The notes under the pieces were generated by a model. The model was not told the origin of the DNA and did no database searches. It worked only from the letters and a program-made list of their open reading frames with translations. This document shows positions 37,895 to 53,200 of a DNA stretch of 64,000 bases, in pieces. The position numbers and the translations under genes were made by a program. Position 1 is the first letter of the stretch. Each line of letters opens with the position of its first letter. This DNA comes from Xiphias gladius (Eukaryota > Chordata > Actinopteri > Istiophoriformes > Xiphiidae). The stretch is taken from the NCBI RefSeq assembly GCF_016859285.1, contig NC_053420.1, positions 10,927,501-10,991,500 of the forward strand, written 5' to 3'.

Positions 37895-38340
37895 TAGTGA
37901 TGGAAATTCCGGCTCTTCTTTGTGAGCCAGTTTAGCTTAGCTCAGCTCAGGAGAAAGAGCCGGCTCTTTCAGCTCCCAACTTCATTTAGTGCCACTTCTG
38001 GCTTTTATAATTCAGCCAAATTTAGCAATGTTTTGACCTATGATTGGTATGTGTGCACGTACATCAATTAAATTATCCAATGTAATTATACTAAACCTAA
38101 TTAACTCCATATTACCATTATTTTACATTATGTTTGGCACAAAAACACGAATATAAAAACAGCAAACACTATTACACATGTGCACTGAACATTTCCTTTA
38201 TATTGAACGTTGTAAATTAGTGTTTCGCTACAAACACTAAACACAAACACCAAGTACATCTGGTCCTTGTGCACAAATGTATTTCACAATTCTAATGCTA
38301 CTGTTAAGCCCATATCAAATAAAATAAATAATAAACTATC
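37895..38340. mobile_element. hAT-like DNA transposon fragment inside the L1 copy
   Basis: Begins tagtgatggaaattccggct and continues with agagccggctctttcagctc, a pattern I recognise from ends of ZBED/hAT elements in fish. No opposite terminus was found, so it seems truncated. The right boundary is approximate. Confidence 0.5.
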
Positions 38341-38404
38341 CAAAACACTAACCATTCTGGGCTCTGTAGACCACCATCCAAACAGTAAACACACACTCCA
38401 GATC

Positions 38405-38800
38405 ACTACAATATAAATGGTTTGGCAGACAGCACATCACTCTGACTAGGTTGCATCCCTTTAATCCTAATATTCCCAACACATGCATTAAATGTAACCA
38501 CCAGAAGCGATCTCTAGTTCACTGCATGTGGGCGTGCCCAAAGACAATCAGTTTTAGAAAAAAGGTCCTGGATCTGATCAGTGAGATTATTGGTAAAGAG
38601 GTGCTTCTTAATCCTAAATTGTGATTTTGTAACTTCAACCAACGTAAAGTCCCTGCTGGAATTTCTCAGTGGTTGAAGGAAATGACTTTTCACTTTGCTC
38701 TTGAAAAGGTAAGCTATTTCACTAAAAACAAACTTGATAAGGTTTAGAAAATGTTGATTTTTTAACAATTTCCTGGAACATAATGACATGCAAAATGATG
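38405..38800 (+). mobile_element. L1-like ORF2 C-terminal fragment, 3' part
   Basis: Reading resumes with YKWFGRQHITLTRLHPFNP, a CIKC...H knuckle and LVHCMWACPK, the cysteine-containing end of L1-like ORF2. With the part before 37660 it suggests one L1 copy split by a later insertion. Confidence 0.75.
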
Positions 38801-39738
38801 GTTGGAATTAAATTGTTTAGTTTATGTTTGTTTGCCAGTGTTATTCATAATATTGTCCCTTTTTCTGTAAAAACCAACAAAGACATGTTTTTTTGTTTTT
38901 TTGTTTTTTTAAAGTGAAAGTGAAAACAGCACATGTGATCGCGATAACACAAGGATTTTAAGAATATGCAAATGTATGTATAAACCCATAAAAACCAGCA
39001 TAGGAAAGCAGTGAGTGACATCTCACCCCTGAGAGGTGATTGTATTTGCACTGTTATGCACTGTTTCCTGTTACCACTATGATTTGCAAGGTTGCAGCAG
39101 TGTTGGGAGTCCGATAAAGGGGGATGATTTCACTGTTCGGAGCCTCTGAGGAAATGAAACAACCCTTCTGCTCGCCTGCCTCTCCGTTCTTAAGAGAATA
39201 AAAGTTATTCTGTGAGATATGCACCCGAATGCCCATAGCAGTAGTCGCACTCTACGTTTCCACTATCCTGATACTTTAATGGTAAAGTGTGACATATTTT
39301 ATTCTAATACATCTTTTATTCCGGTGCTTTTTGAGAGCGCAGTCGGCTTGCGATTGCAATGACTTAACCCAAACGGGGAACACGCCCCCTACTGGAAACA
39401 CGGGGGACTCTGCAATGGGAGTGTAGGTTTCTTTTTCGCTCGAAATCGGATCAGGGCTTTTGACCACAAAATGTCTTTGGTCACAAATCTGATGAAATAG
39501 CCGTTAGGCTAAGCAGGTTCTTACCCAACAAATTAGTAGATATGCAACGCCTTTTATTTCTTCTCATTTATCATTTATTCTATACTCTGAAATGTTTTCT
39601 ATCCATTTGTTATTGTATACATTTCCTATTGATATCAGACCGGATCTTTGCTTACTCTCAGTCCTATGTTCAAGTCATATTTCCTAATAATTTACCCGGG
39701 TGCCTGCGCCTCCGGCCAATTCCTCCAAAGTAACGTAC

Positions 39739-39764
39739 AGAGAGAGAGAGAGAGAGAGAGAGAG
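39739..39764. repeat. (AG)n microsatellite
   Basis: 13 AG units, just past the donor of the predicted znfx1 first exon. Confidence 0.95.
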
Positions 39765-39776
39765 TGGAAGAACTTA

Positions 39777-39908
39777 CGCAGACTGAAATCCACTTGACGC
39801 GGGTATTTCCAGCTACATTAAGGAGAGGAAGCGGGCCTGTGGGCTGTTATCGCAGCGCCCGTACCCCGGTAGTCTCGCTCCGTCCGCCACAGCTGCTTCG
39901 ACGCACTG
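39777..39908 (-). other. znfx1: Probable non-coding first exon of znfx1
   Basis: On the minus strand a strong donor (CTGC|gtaagt) follows position 39777. The exon would splice to the acceptor ttgtcactcag before 37019. The start near 39908 is inferred from a TTTTAA TATA-like box at 39935-39940 and the ISRE just beyond it. The segment is GC-rich and contains an ATG directly followed by TAG. The donor is clear; the transcription start is a guess. Confidence 0.55.
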
Positions 39909-39946
39909 ACTGCTCGGTTCGGGGAAGCTGCTGCTTAAAATGCCCT

Positions 39947-39966
39947 GTCACTTTCGTTTTCGTTTC
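39947..39966 (-). promoter_or_regulatory. ISRE/IRF element in the znfx1 promoter
   Basis: On the minus strand the site reads GAAACGAAAACGAAAGTGAC: three GAAA cores, two spaced as GAAANNGAAA. It sits about 40 nt upstream of the inferred znfx1 start. ZNFX1 is a known interferon-stimulated gene, so an ISRE here fits. Confidence 0.75.
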
Positions 39967-40340
39967 ATGCGAACGAACGCACCACACCTAGAAATGTCTG
40001 GAGTACGGGTTTCGTCCGTGACCGAGACGCACATGATCAAAATCCATGCACACAAATTACAACTCTTCAGGTCACATTGTCTTTTATAAACTGAACATGT
40101 AAGGCGACACCTTGAAGATGAAGTCTAACTACGGTAGAAAACACCAAATACAGCAAAGGAAGGGAAAGTAAAAAGTACAACAGTTCCATCTTGAACGCAG
40201 CAGAGTGAGAGTTAGGAAGAGAATTCAGGAGGAAAAGAGGAGAAAAAGCAAATGGTAAGTATCACTTTGTAACGTACAGGACTCAAGTAAATGTACTTAG
40301 TTACATTCCAATACTGGATTAGTATACCGAATCCATCTGT

Positions 40341-40381
40341 CTATCTATCTGTCTATCTATCCATCTATCTATCTATCTATC
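40341..40381. repeat. (TATC)n microsatellite
   Basis: Imperfect tetranucleotide run into which the MITE is inserted. Confidence 0.9.
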
Positions 40382-40814
40382 CAGTGGTGGAAAGTAACTA
40401 AATACATTTACTCAAGTACTCAGTTACAGTTTTGAGGTAGGCCACAATCTTTGCAGATTCAGATTAATGATAAAAAATAAATAAATAAATAAAGCAACAG
40501 ATAAAGTAGGAGGTTTTATTATAGGTTAAGATAAAAAATTAGATTAGGCTTATTTGATCCCTTGATGGAAAAGTTTCAAAATCAAAGGGATGTACACATG
40601 AATACATAAATAATTATAATTCTGTTATATACATTCTGAAATGGGCCAGGGCTGCACCATGATTACTTTTACTCCGTAGTACTTTATAGTATATTTCGAT
40701 GCTAATATTGTTGCACTTTTACTTAGGTTTCCGAACGCGGGACCTTTGTTTGTAACTTGTATCTCTACACTGTGGTATTCCTTCTCAAACGTCTGAGTAC
40801 CTCTCCCACCACTG
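40382..40814. mobile_element. AGTGGTGG-ended MITE between znfx1 and tbc1d20
   Basis: 433 bp with inverted ends (CAGTGGTGGAAAGTAAC at left, CCACCACTG at right). The neighbouring 8-mers TATCTATC (40374-40381) and TATCCATC (40815-40822) differ at one base, consistent with an 8-bp hAT-type target duplication, although the left one lies in a tetranucleotide repeat. The interior keeps the aagtaactaaatacattta pattern common in fish non-autonomous elements. Confidence 0.75.
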
Positions 40815-40899
40815 TATCCATCAACAAATCAATCACACGACCTTTATTATTCTCATTCCAATTCCAATTCCGGTGTAAACACAGGAGCGTAGGCGCCTC

Positions 40900-41150
40900 C
40901 TCCCCGTGACCCTCCCATCCCGTGCTCTCATCGTCTCGACCCTACGCGGTGAGTCAGACTGAGCAGGGAGGATCTCCACTGCTAACGTGTCCCATTGGTC
41001 GCTTCAGCCAGTGTAAACATGTAGCCGTTTCATCGGTCTGACCTTACTGCTATTAAGCGGCGCTTTCTTAATCGTGAACCTGTTTGCCAGTCGGCCCGAG
41101 CGGTGATGGCTGTGTCGTTGAAAACGTCGGCTTCGGAACCAGGGCGGTGT
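40900..41150 (+). promoter_or_regulatory. Probable tbc1d20 promoter region
   Basis: CpG-rich compared with its surroundings. It contains a perfect AP-1 motif TGAGTCA (40950-40956) and an inverted CCAAT box ATTGG (40994-40998). No TATA box was seen on this strand. The start site is inferred only. Confidence 0.4.
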
Positions 41151-41288
41151 AGCGTTAGCTTGGTGACTAGCTAACACCGAATAGCTAACTAGCGGGTCGT
41201 GTTTTGTATGAGGCTGGCCTTGCTAATTAGGCGGCTAGCTTCCAGTTGGCAGCCACGAAGGGATAAGTCGAGGTTGGCCAGACAAAGG

Positions 41289-41339
41289 ATGGCAAGTAAT
41301 GGTATCTAACGAGGAAACGTCAAGAAGTGGAGAAAAAAC

Positions 41340-41343
<4 letters not shown>
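41289..41343 (+). promoter_or_regulatory. Upstream ORFs in the tbc1d20 leader
   Basis: ATG at 41299 opens a 14-codon ORF whose TGA (41341-41343) overlaps the main ATG (41340-41342) as ATGA. ATG at 41289 gives a 6-codon ORF; it is in frame with an earlier ATG at 41208 that ends at the same TAA. ATG at 41106 gives another short ORF. Whether all lie in the mRNA depends on the unknown start site. Confidence 0.5.
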
Positions 41344-45531
<4,188 letters not shown>

Positions 45532-47550
45532 ACTGTTCCTCCTTTACCCCTACACACTAACTCACCTGTCCTTGACTGAATCTAGGTGGTGGGTCTGTTT
45601 CCAAGAGCCCCTTAAACCACAAACCCTGCAGTCAATAACATTGTCTGGAGTGTACTCTCTAAACTGAACCAGTTAACGCTCATCTTTCATATTCTAGGAT
45701 GTCACTAAACATCCTACTCTATATAGGGGATCTGAGGCCCCTGCTAAGGGTCTGTTTCATCACTCCTGAAGAGCATGCAGCAGTGTAAGTTACAGCTGCC
45801 AGTGTTCTGAAATGAAGAATCCATCCTGTTATAATGAAGAGACTGTATTTCTAAGAACTACTATTGATGGTGTCATTATTAAAGTTTATTTATATTTGGT
45901 ATTAGGATAATCTGATATTGAGTTATGCTCACAGAGATTTATGCTTGGTGGACTCACTGCACTTCAAACAAACTGCTGCCAATTAAGAGAGCTGAGTTGA
46001 ATGTATGAGACGTGTGTGTGTGTGTGTGTGTGTGTGCGTGCGCGCAACCCATTTGTTATCTAATTGAAACCTGGACTAAGACCAAATAGAGGATTGGTAG
46101 AAGCCTCTCTTTGTATAATTTACTGTTTCTTAATTTATAGGTACCCGAATCTGTATAGAAATCTGGTCATGTCACACAGGCACTTTTTAAGGTCACCATT
46201 TTATCATGTTTATATGTCATTTTGTCCCATTTCAAAAGTTGTCACCTTTGACTACACATTTTAGTTTTGGATCACTGTTGGGGTCAAAATGTTAATGGTG
46301 TAATCAAAGTAAATGTATTGTAGCCTGCTTGAGACTTAATTTTGTATCTCAAAACTTAAATCTGAGGATTAGGCCCAGATTGCGGTACAGCTTTCACAGT
46401 CCAGGACGTAAAAATCAACCGTACTGAAATGGTGTCACTGGAGCTTTTCCATTTACCTACTTACTCAATTGTTTGGTTGTGCAACCTTAAAAATATGTCT
46501 GTTTCATTGCCCCAAATAACTAGTGTATGTTTCCTGCTTCACTTTTTCTGAAGTAGACGATTAGATCTCGCCTCATAGTTAACACACTCACTCAATCACT
46601 CAATGCCTGGTAGCAGAAAATATCAGAGCTGGGATAAATAGAAAGTGAAATGAAGTGGATACTGTAGTCTTTGGGTTGGCGCTGTGGGGGACCCAGTTTG
46701 CACTGACTGCATTAGCTTTGTAAAATCACTTTTTAGAATTAGTTTGGTGGGTGCTTTGCTCACTCCTACTGGAAAGGTGCTACTGTCAGAAAAAGCGCCT
46801 GAGCCTTTAAATTAATACTTTCCAACATTTATGTTTTAAACATGACTTAACCTTTATTTGAAAACACACCATTTAGAAAATTTGATTGTTGAGAGTGTAC
46901 AATAAACAGCATTTGCATTTCAGGGGCAGTCCAGCTCATTCCAATGTTCCTGTCATTTTCGTTCAGTCACGTATTTTAAATAGGGGATTGCATATGTGTC
47001 AGTGGTATGGCACTGAATACCCAAATCTTAACAGACAACACTTAGCAAATAGTTTGTTAGTAACTAATTTGGATTGTCTGAAATCTTTGTCTTTTGCTCA
47101 ACAGAAATCTTCAAAATTAACTGGGTTGTAGTCACCTGCATTGGACGGCACAAAAACCAGTCGACCAAAAACGTATCATGGGAGCAATTAAAGCGACGTA
47201 TTGAGGAAATCTGTTTTGCTACTGTATAGTAGGCACTGAACACCTGGCTATCCCATTCCTATATTATGGTCATTCGATTTATTGCCTTTGCAGTGAACTA
47301 CTGATTCAGCTAGTAAGAGAGGAAAAACTGAAGGTGACCTGGAACATGTCCAGAGACGCTCTGAGGTGCCTGATAGTATATCTGTTCAGCAGTATTTTTA
47401 AAGCACCATGTATCTACACTCAGTGGTTCTCATTTATTTTCATTGCACTAAATGATTTATCTGCCTTTTGTGTTTATTTTGTTATAATGACACTGTCATA
47501 CTAATGTAAAGTTGTACAAGAGAATGCTAATAAACTACTGTGAAAATGGT
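45532..47550 (+). other. tbc1d20 3' untranslated region (inferred) with poly(A) signal
   Basis: No ORF of note follows the stop. AATAAA at 47529-47534 (in gctaataaactactg) is the first canonical signal, implying a UTR of about 2 kb. An earlier ATTAAA near 45878 could give a short form. A GT repeat lies at 46012-46044. Confidence 0.45.
46012..46044. repeat. (GT)n microsatellite
   Basis: GT run ending in gcgtgcgcgc, within the inferred tbc1d20 3' UTR. Confidence 0.9.
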
Positions 47551-50155
47551 CAGTGTATTTGTTTTGACACAGTTACACATCAATGTGTAAACTAACTTTT
47601 TTGTTCCTAGTAACATGGTTACGTTTTGACAGTTTTAAAAGTATCTAAGACATTAACATACTCTTGTACTAATTGTAATAATAATTTGTGCCCAATATAG
47701 TTTTCCCCCAAAACATTTTAAAACATGACATCCAATCTTCCTCATTGAAAAAGCCAGAATCTGTGAATATGTAATAGTGTTTTTTCTTTTTCTCAAAAGT
47801 TTCAGAAATGTTAGTGCCGGCCACGATATGTCTCCTACGTCACTGAAAGGTCTATTCTGTGTTTGTGCAGTGGAGGTTTATGGTTTCTACATCACACTTG
47901 TGTAAGTTGTATATCGGACCACGATTAGCTTCTTAACTGGTTGTGAAACTTGAAGGGGAGCACAGAGGAGCTCTCCTCCTTCAGCAGATGAGGGTGAAAG
48001 CGGCCTTGTAGAGTCAAACTCTGCACATACATGAATCGACACAGTGAAGCTCAAACGTCCAAAGTAACAAAAAGCAAAAGACGTTTTTGACTGGAGAGGG
48101 ACATTAACGTACACTATTTTGATACAGCAAAGACATTTTTCAGATTAGGAAGACCCACCTGAACCTTCAAAGAATTCCATCTAACTATTTGTTTTTTCCA
48201 TGTGTAGTTAAACTGATTAATACTATTAAACATACTGGTCAATTTTACATTTCCTCAAAAATGGTATCTTGACCATTTTAGGACAAACCTGATGTTTCAG
48301 TTTACATTTGTAGAGCTTTGCCGAACTTCATTCAGCCTAATCTGTATTTACCAGGATTAGTTCAACATCTTTGAGCTTTAGCTATCCTTTTACCTTCAGC
48401 TATCCTTTCGTCAGCTTCATCACTACATCATCAGCTACACCTACACTTGTGTCAGACTCAGCAATACTCCATCAACCTCAGTCGTATTTTGTTAATTTCA
48501 GTTGTACTTTAAGATTAACGCTGGCATTTCATTGTCTTCCAGTAATGCCAGAGTGCAGTGCTCGTAAGGGGAGCGTAATGGCTTTTAAATAAATAAATCA
48601 CTTTTAAATACATTCATTGTTTCAATAAGCAATGAATGTACGCTCATATGATTATGGTGCATATTTTTAATATTAAACTCACAATCTCTACTGTGTAGTT
48701 CACAAGTAGTACCAAAAAATTAAGAAAAAACAAAAATGCAGATAAAGGACAGTTTAGCCTGATGACCGTTGAGCTAGGCTTGATAAAGTGTAACTAAGAC
48801 TGATGTATGCTGTGCAAAGTCTGACTTGTTCAAAAATGACCATTATACAGTACCTTGGTTTTTGTCAAGGCTAAAAAAAAATATATACATATTTTTTTTG
48901 GAAATTGCCTATTTAAAATGGCTGCTTGCATTTTGCTGCTCGGGCACCAGAGACCAACTTCCTCTAAAAGGCCCAGGTTGTGAATTTTATCTAATGACAG
49001 GACTGAGGATAAATTAACAAAAATTATATAAAGACACGTTTCAAGCAATGGTGAAAACCAGCTAACTTTATACCGTAGATACAACACATAAACAAAATAT
49101 ATTGTATACAATATAGTGCATTGGTTACTGTAAGTCTTGAGGAATGAACACTTAACAACTACAGATAAAGATCTGAATACCTGACAAATATACAGCATCA
49201 CTATTTGTCCACCTTGCCATATTTCAAACCTGATAGATTAAAGTCATAAACTGCATCAGAGCAACTTGTTTTACATTATGAACACACTCATTCAATGTAA
49301 AAACTTAAAACAGCATCCTTCACCACACTATGATAAGTCGACTGAGCGAAATTCCATTGCTTACAGTTCCCACTACAAATCCCTAATTTTCATCATTAAT
49401 GTTCCACCTACATTACATCAGTTACAACTTCATAAAACCTTCTGGTTAGTTAAGTTAGGCAGACCCAAAAAAAAAAAAAAGGTTACTCATGAATGAATAT
49501 CGTTGGTAGCTGCAGTTAAATCGTTGCAGCTGCACTTCACACAGGACAAGAACAAAGGAAATTCCCTATTTATGGACTGTACTGTTTTCGAGTATAAGCC
49601 TTTCATCGCATGTCTGTCTAGAAAGGTTAAACATGTTATTTTGGTTTGCTTGACTGATCAAAGTACAAGTTTTGAGTTGAAGCGAAAACTTGAGTGAAAC
49701 ACGATGCCGTAACTGTCACGTCAAACCGAACTGTGATGAAAGCAGTTAGCCAGAGGTCAAAATGTGTATTAAGCGGATATTCGGCACCAAAAGGTATTAT
49801 TATAGCAGAGGATCCCAGTAAAGCTTATTTTCTCCCATTGGCGGTTGACATTCTCAGCTGCAGAGATGTAGAAGCTACGGCCTGCGGTTTGCCTGGCTAG
49901 TGTGTATTAGTTTTCCGTGTGGTAACCGCACCTTTGAAGAAAGGTGTGCCTCAGCGGCAGGACTACAGGTGTACCGTGTCCTCTCACCGTTTCACTGAAA
50001 TCAGTGCTGAAAGTCAGCATAATAAATCAAACGAGCGCACGAATGCAGCCAGCTTTAAGCCAGAGGCCTAAGCATCGGCTGAGGTCTGCATGTCTTGAGA
50101 CAGTGTGTGCGCTCGCAGCCGCATGCTATCGTATGTGTTCATCGGTGTGCTTCCC
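47551..50155. other. Convergent intergenic region tbc1d20 / rbck1
   Basis: No gene supported. The right end should hold the rbck1 3' UTR, but no canonical minus-strand AATAAA was found near the stop. Confidence 0.5.
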
Positions 50156-50236
50156 TCAGTGGCAGTTCTGGCAGTTGGGATGGCAAGGCTGATTATTGAC
50201 TCGACATCTACAGCCACCTGATATGTCGCCACTGCC
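50156..50236 (-). CDS. rbck1: rbck1 exon 12, C-terminal zinc motif and stop
   Basis: 81 nt, residues 495-520: [14 protein letters not shown] then CHPNCQNCH and TGA at 50156. Identical ending to mammals. Confidence 0.96.
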   Translation of the reverse strand, partial: GSGDISGGCRCRVNNQPCHPNCQNCH

Positions 50237-53200
50237 CTGTAAAAAAAAAAAGAAAAAGAAAAAAAAAGTCAGATGCAGGGCTCAAACACAAGGTATGGTA
50301 ACTGTCCTCAACTCTGAACCAACACTGCATGGAAATGTGTTTGTCGAGCTCTGAATGTGCGTCTGTATTCACATTTGGTCCCCAGCGAGCTTGCTTGGTG
50401 ACCCAGCAGATTTCTGTCTTGCACATCAAACAGCAGATCCAATCGCAGCCATCTTTTTTCTGGACAATGACGTCGCACCGTGGACATTTCATGGCCTCCC
50501 CATTCTGCAGCATGCTCTATAGAGAAAAAAAAAATAAAAAAAAATACAACTACTCAGATGATCAACACCGAATAACACGCGTAGTACAAAAAGCGCAGTC
50601 CAAGATGCTTGATGGGGATTTTAACAATTACACAAAAAGAGCAACATTAAACAGTTCTGAGTTAAGAACTCAGAGCCTGAGGTGTTCTTGGTGCAATTGA
50701 AATATAAAGTATTTGTCTAACTTATTCAGTCAGAAACGGTTTCAAAAGCTACTTTACAGTTAAACTTGGAGATGAAAGACTTCATAATTCGTGTTGAAGA
50801 AAACAGACACTCCCATCAGTCCTCCCAGTTTAACTGGGTTCACAGATAAAGAAGTAACCTGGAAGGCAAGCTTCAGTTCAAGCAATACACACACATCTGT
50901 TTTTATTCATGAATAATCATCGAATATTCACAGGACACTAGACAAGCTAAAATAAATTAAAACTCTATGGGATTACTTTTTCAAAGTAAAATATTAACTA
51001 TAAAAGTTCAAAACTGTAGTGCTGCACAGGAAGCAGTACGCTCTTTTGCTTACAATGAATGGAAATGATAAAAAAAAACAAAAGCTTGCATTTGCTTCCT
51101 GATCCACACTGATCTACGAGCACCAGGGAGTGCATGCCTGTTTATTGTCTAATGTCATCAGCTCTGCATGTGGACATACTGCGCTATCGCTCAGAGCGTT
51201 AAGGCCGACCTACCTCTAGCATCAGCTTAGTTTGCTGAGCCGCCTGGTCGTTCTCTGCTCGGATGCGCAGGTCATCCTGGTAGTCCTTACAATTCATGTC
51301 TGTGTGGATGGCCTGAAAACACACGCAACATCTCATGCGTTTGGTTCTTGTACTCCTACCATACACAAAAGAAACCCTTCCTCGGTTAATGTAAGAAATG
51401 TGACAAAGCTACCCTGCAGAGAATGCAGTTGGTTTCGTCGCAGAGTTGACAGTGGAACTCGTCGACTTCGTCCTCGTAGACGCACCATCCTCGACAGTTG
51501 GGGGTCTGACAGTGGAAGCTGTGCTCTGTGCGGCTCTCCGCGATGCTCAGACGCAACTCCAGAAACCGCTGGTGCTCATCTTCTGTGAGCAGCTGCGTCC
51601 GGGACCATGCAGTTTAACAATAGCAGAGGCAGAGAAAGCGTGAGAGTGCACATACTGTATGGCTCTCACCTTTACGTGAAGGAAATAAAGGACCCCCTAC
51701 TTGTCAGAGCGTGCTTTGGTTGATAAGGTGTTTTGCAACATGACTTTAAAATGTGCAGCACTGACATTTGAGTAAATGTCTACAGCTTAATGTACTGTAG
51801 ATTCATCCCCATTGTCCTATTGTTGAACATTTGCTACCCAGGTACAGTATGCCATACGCTGTTGTTCCGTTGTTCACGTTATGAGATAAAAATCTTTTTT
51901 TTTTTTATATTTTCTTAAAATGTAGGATTACCAATAAGCAACATGCATGTGCTTTTATGTCACATGTTCCTCTATGGATGACAGAAAAAACCTCGCCTTA
52001 CTAAACTTCTATTCCGAACTTTTTTTTTTAACAAGTTCTTATATAGGAGGTTATAGGAGGGTTTGAAAAAGAATAAGAAGCCATTGAATTTGTAATAAGT
52101 CTGACCAATCAGATCAGTAATTCTATATTAGGCCTACATTGTCACAAGCTAATGTGTGAATACTATGTGAACTGAAATGAAAATGTGGTCACAATCATTT
52201 CATGTGATTGTCTGGATTATTATTAATTGATGGTGTAGGCTAAAGTTTCCCATCAACTTTTGGATTCTAAAGGTTCTTGCTCTCCCGTCTCACCGCTCTG
52301 ATTTCACGGTCCAGGAGCTTGCTGTCACAATTGTCAGGACACGACACCTCAGCGTCTTGACTGTTCACTATTGTCCCTTTTAGACACTCCCTGAACAAAT
52401 GGCACACACACACACACGCACACACACACACAAACATACACACACACACACACAGATAAGAACAATACAAATGTGGAAATGCATAAAATATTAACCTTTT
52501 GACATTTTGCAAATAATTTCATATATATGGGCAGTGTAGACTTTAAGAAAGCAGACTGAATACGTTTATCACTTGTATGTCATATAGAGTGGTTCAGAGC
52601 TGTTTCCTGTCTGACCTGCAGAAGGTGTGCAAACACTCTCTGAGGACAATGCCCTCTCCTGGCTCCAGATTAGAGAAGCAGATGGGACAGTCTGTCTCTG
52701 TGGCATTGGGGATCAGGTTCAGGTCTTCTGTCGCCAACAAGTTCCAGTAGTTCCTCTCTCGTTCCGCCTGCCTTCCCTTGATTACCCAGTAGGGGAGATT
52801 CACGACAAATTGTGATGACTCATTATAAAACGTCATAATCCTGTGTCTCCAGAAAATAGAAAGTGAAACCGCTGAAGACTGTTGAAATGAGCATCTCTGA
52901 AGTTTTTACGGACTCTACTCTGGTAGTGTTGCTTTTACTTTTCCACGCATCATTGCATTTGGTTGTGCAGAGAATGCATGTCATCTACTGGTTCCGCATC
53001 TATCATACATACCATATCATTTTAGTTTGTCTATTGAACATCCTCTTCTATACCAGAGAGCTACGATAAACGAGCGCATTTAGATGACTACCAATAACTT
53101 CAAGTTTCAGTAACAGATTTGACTCTCCAAACTTTCTATAGTGCTTGCTTTGGGTTTTTTAATAAATCAAGAAATTAGCTCTGTGGCTAACAAACACACA

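Larger units (their letters stand above)
37020..39776 (-). other. znfx1 intron 1 (5' UTR intron)
   Basis: 2.76 kb between the probable non-coding exon and the start-codon exon. More than half is L1-like and hAT-like material; the rest is AT-rich. Confidence 0.55.

Noticed and set aside
40000-41339. Possible snoRNA host like mammalian ZFAS1 (SNORD12) beside the znfx1 promoter
   Set aside because: I looked for C box and D box pairs at snoRNA spacing and found none convincing.
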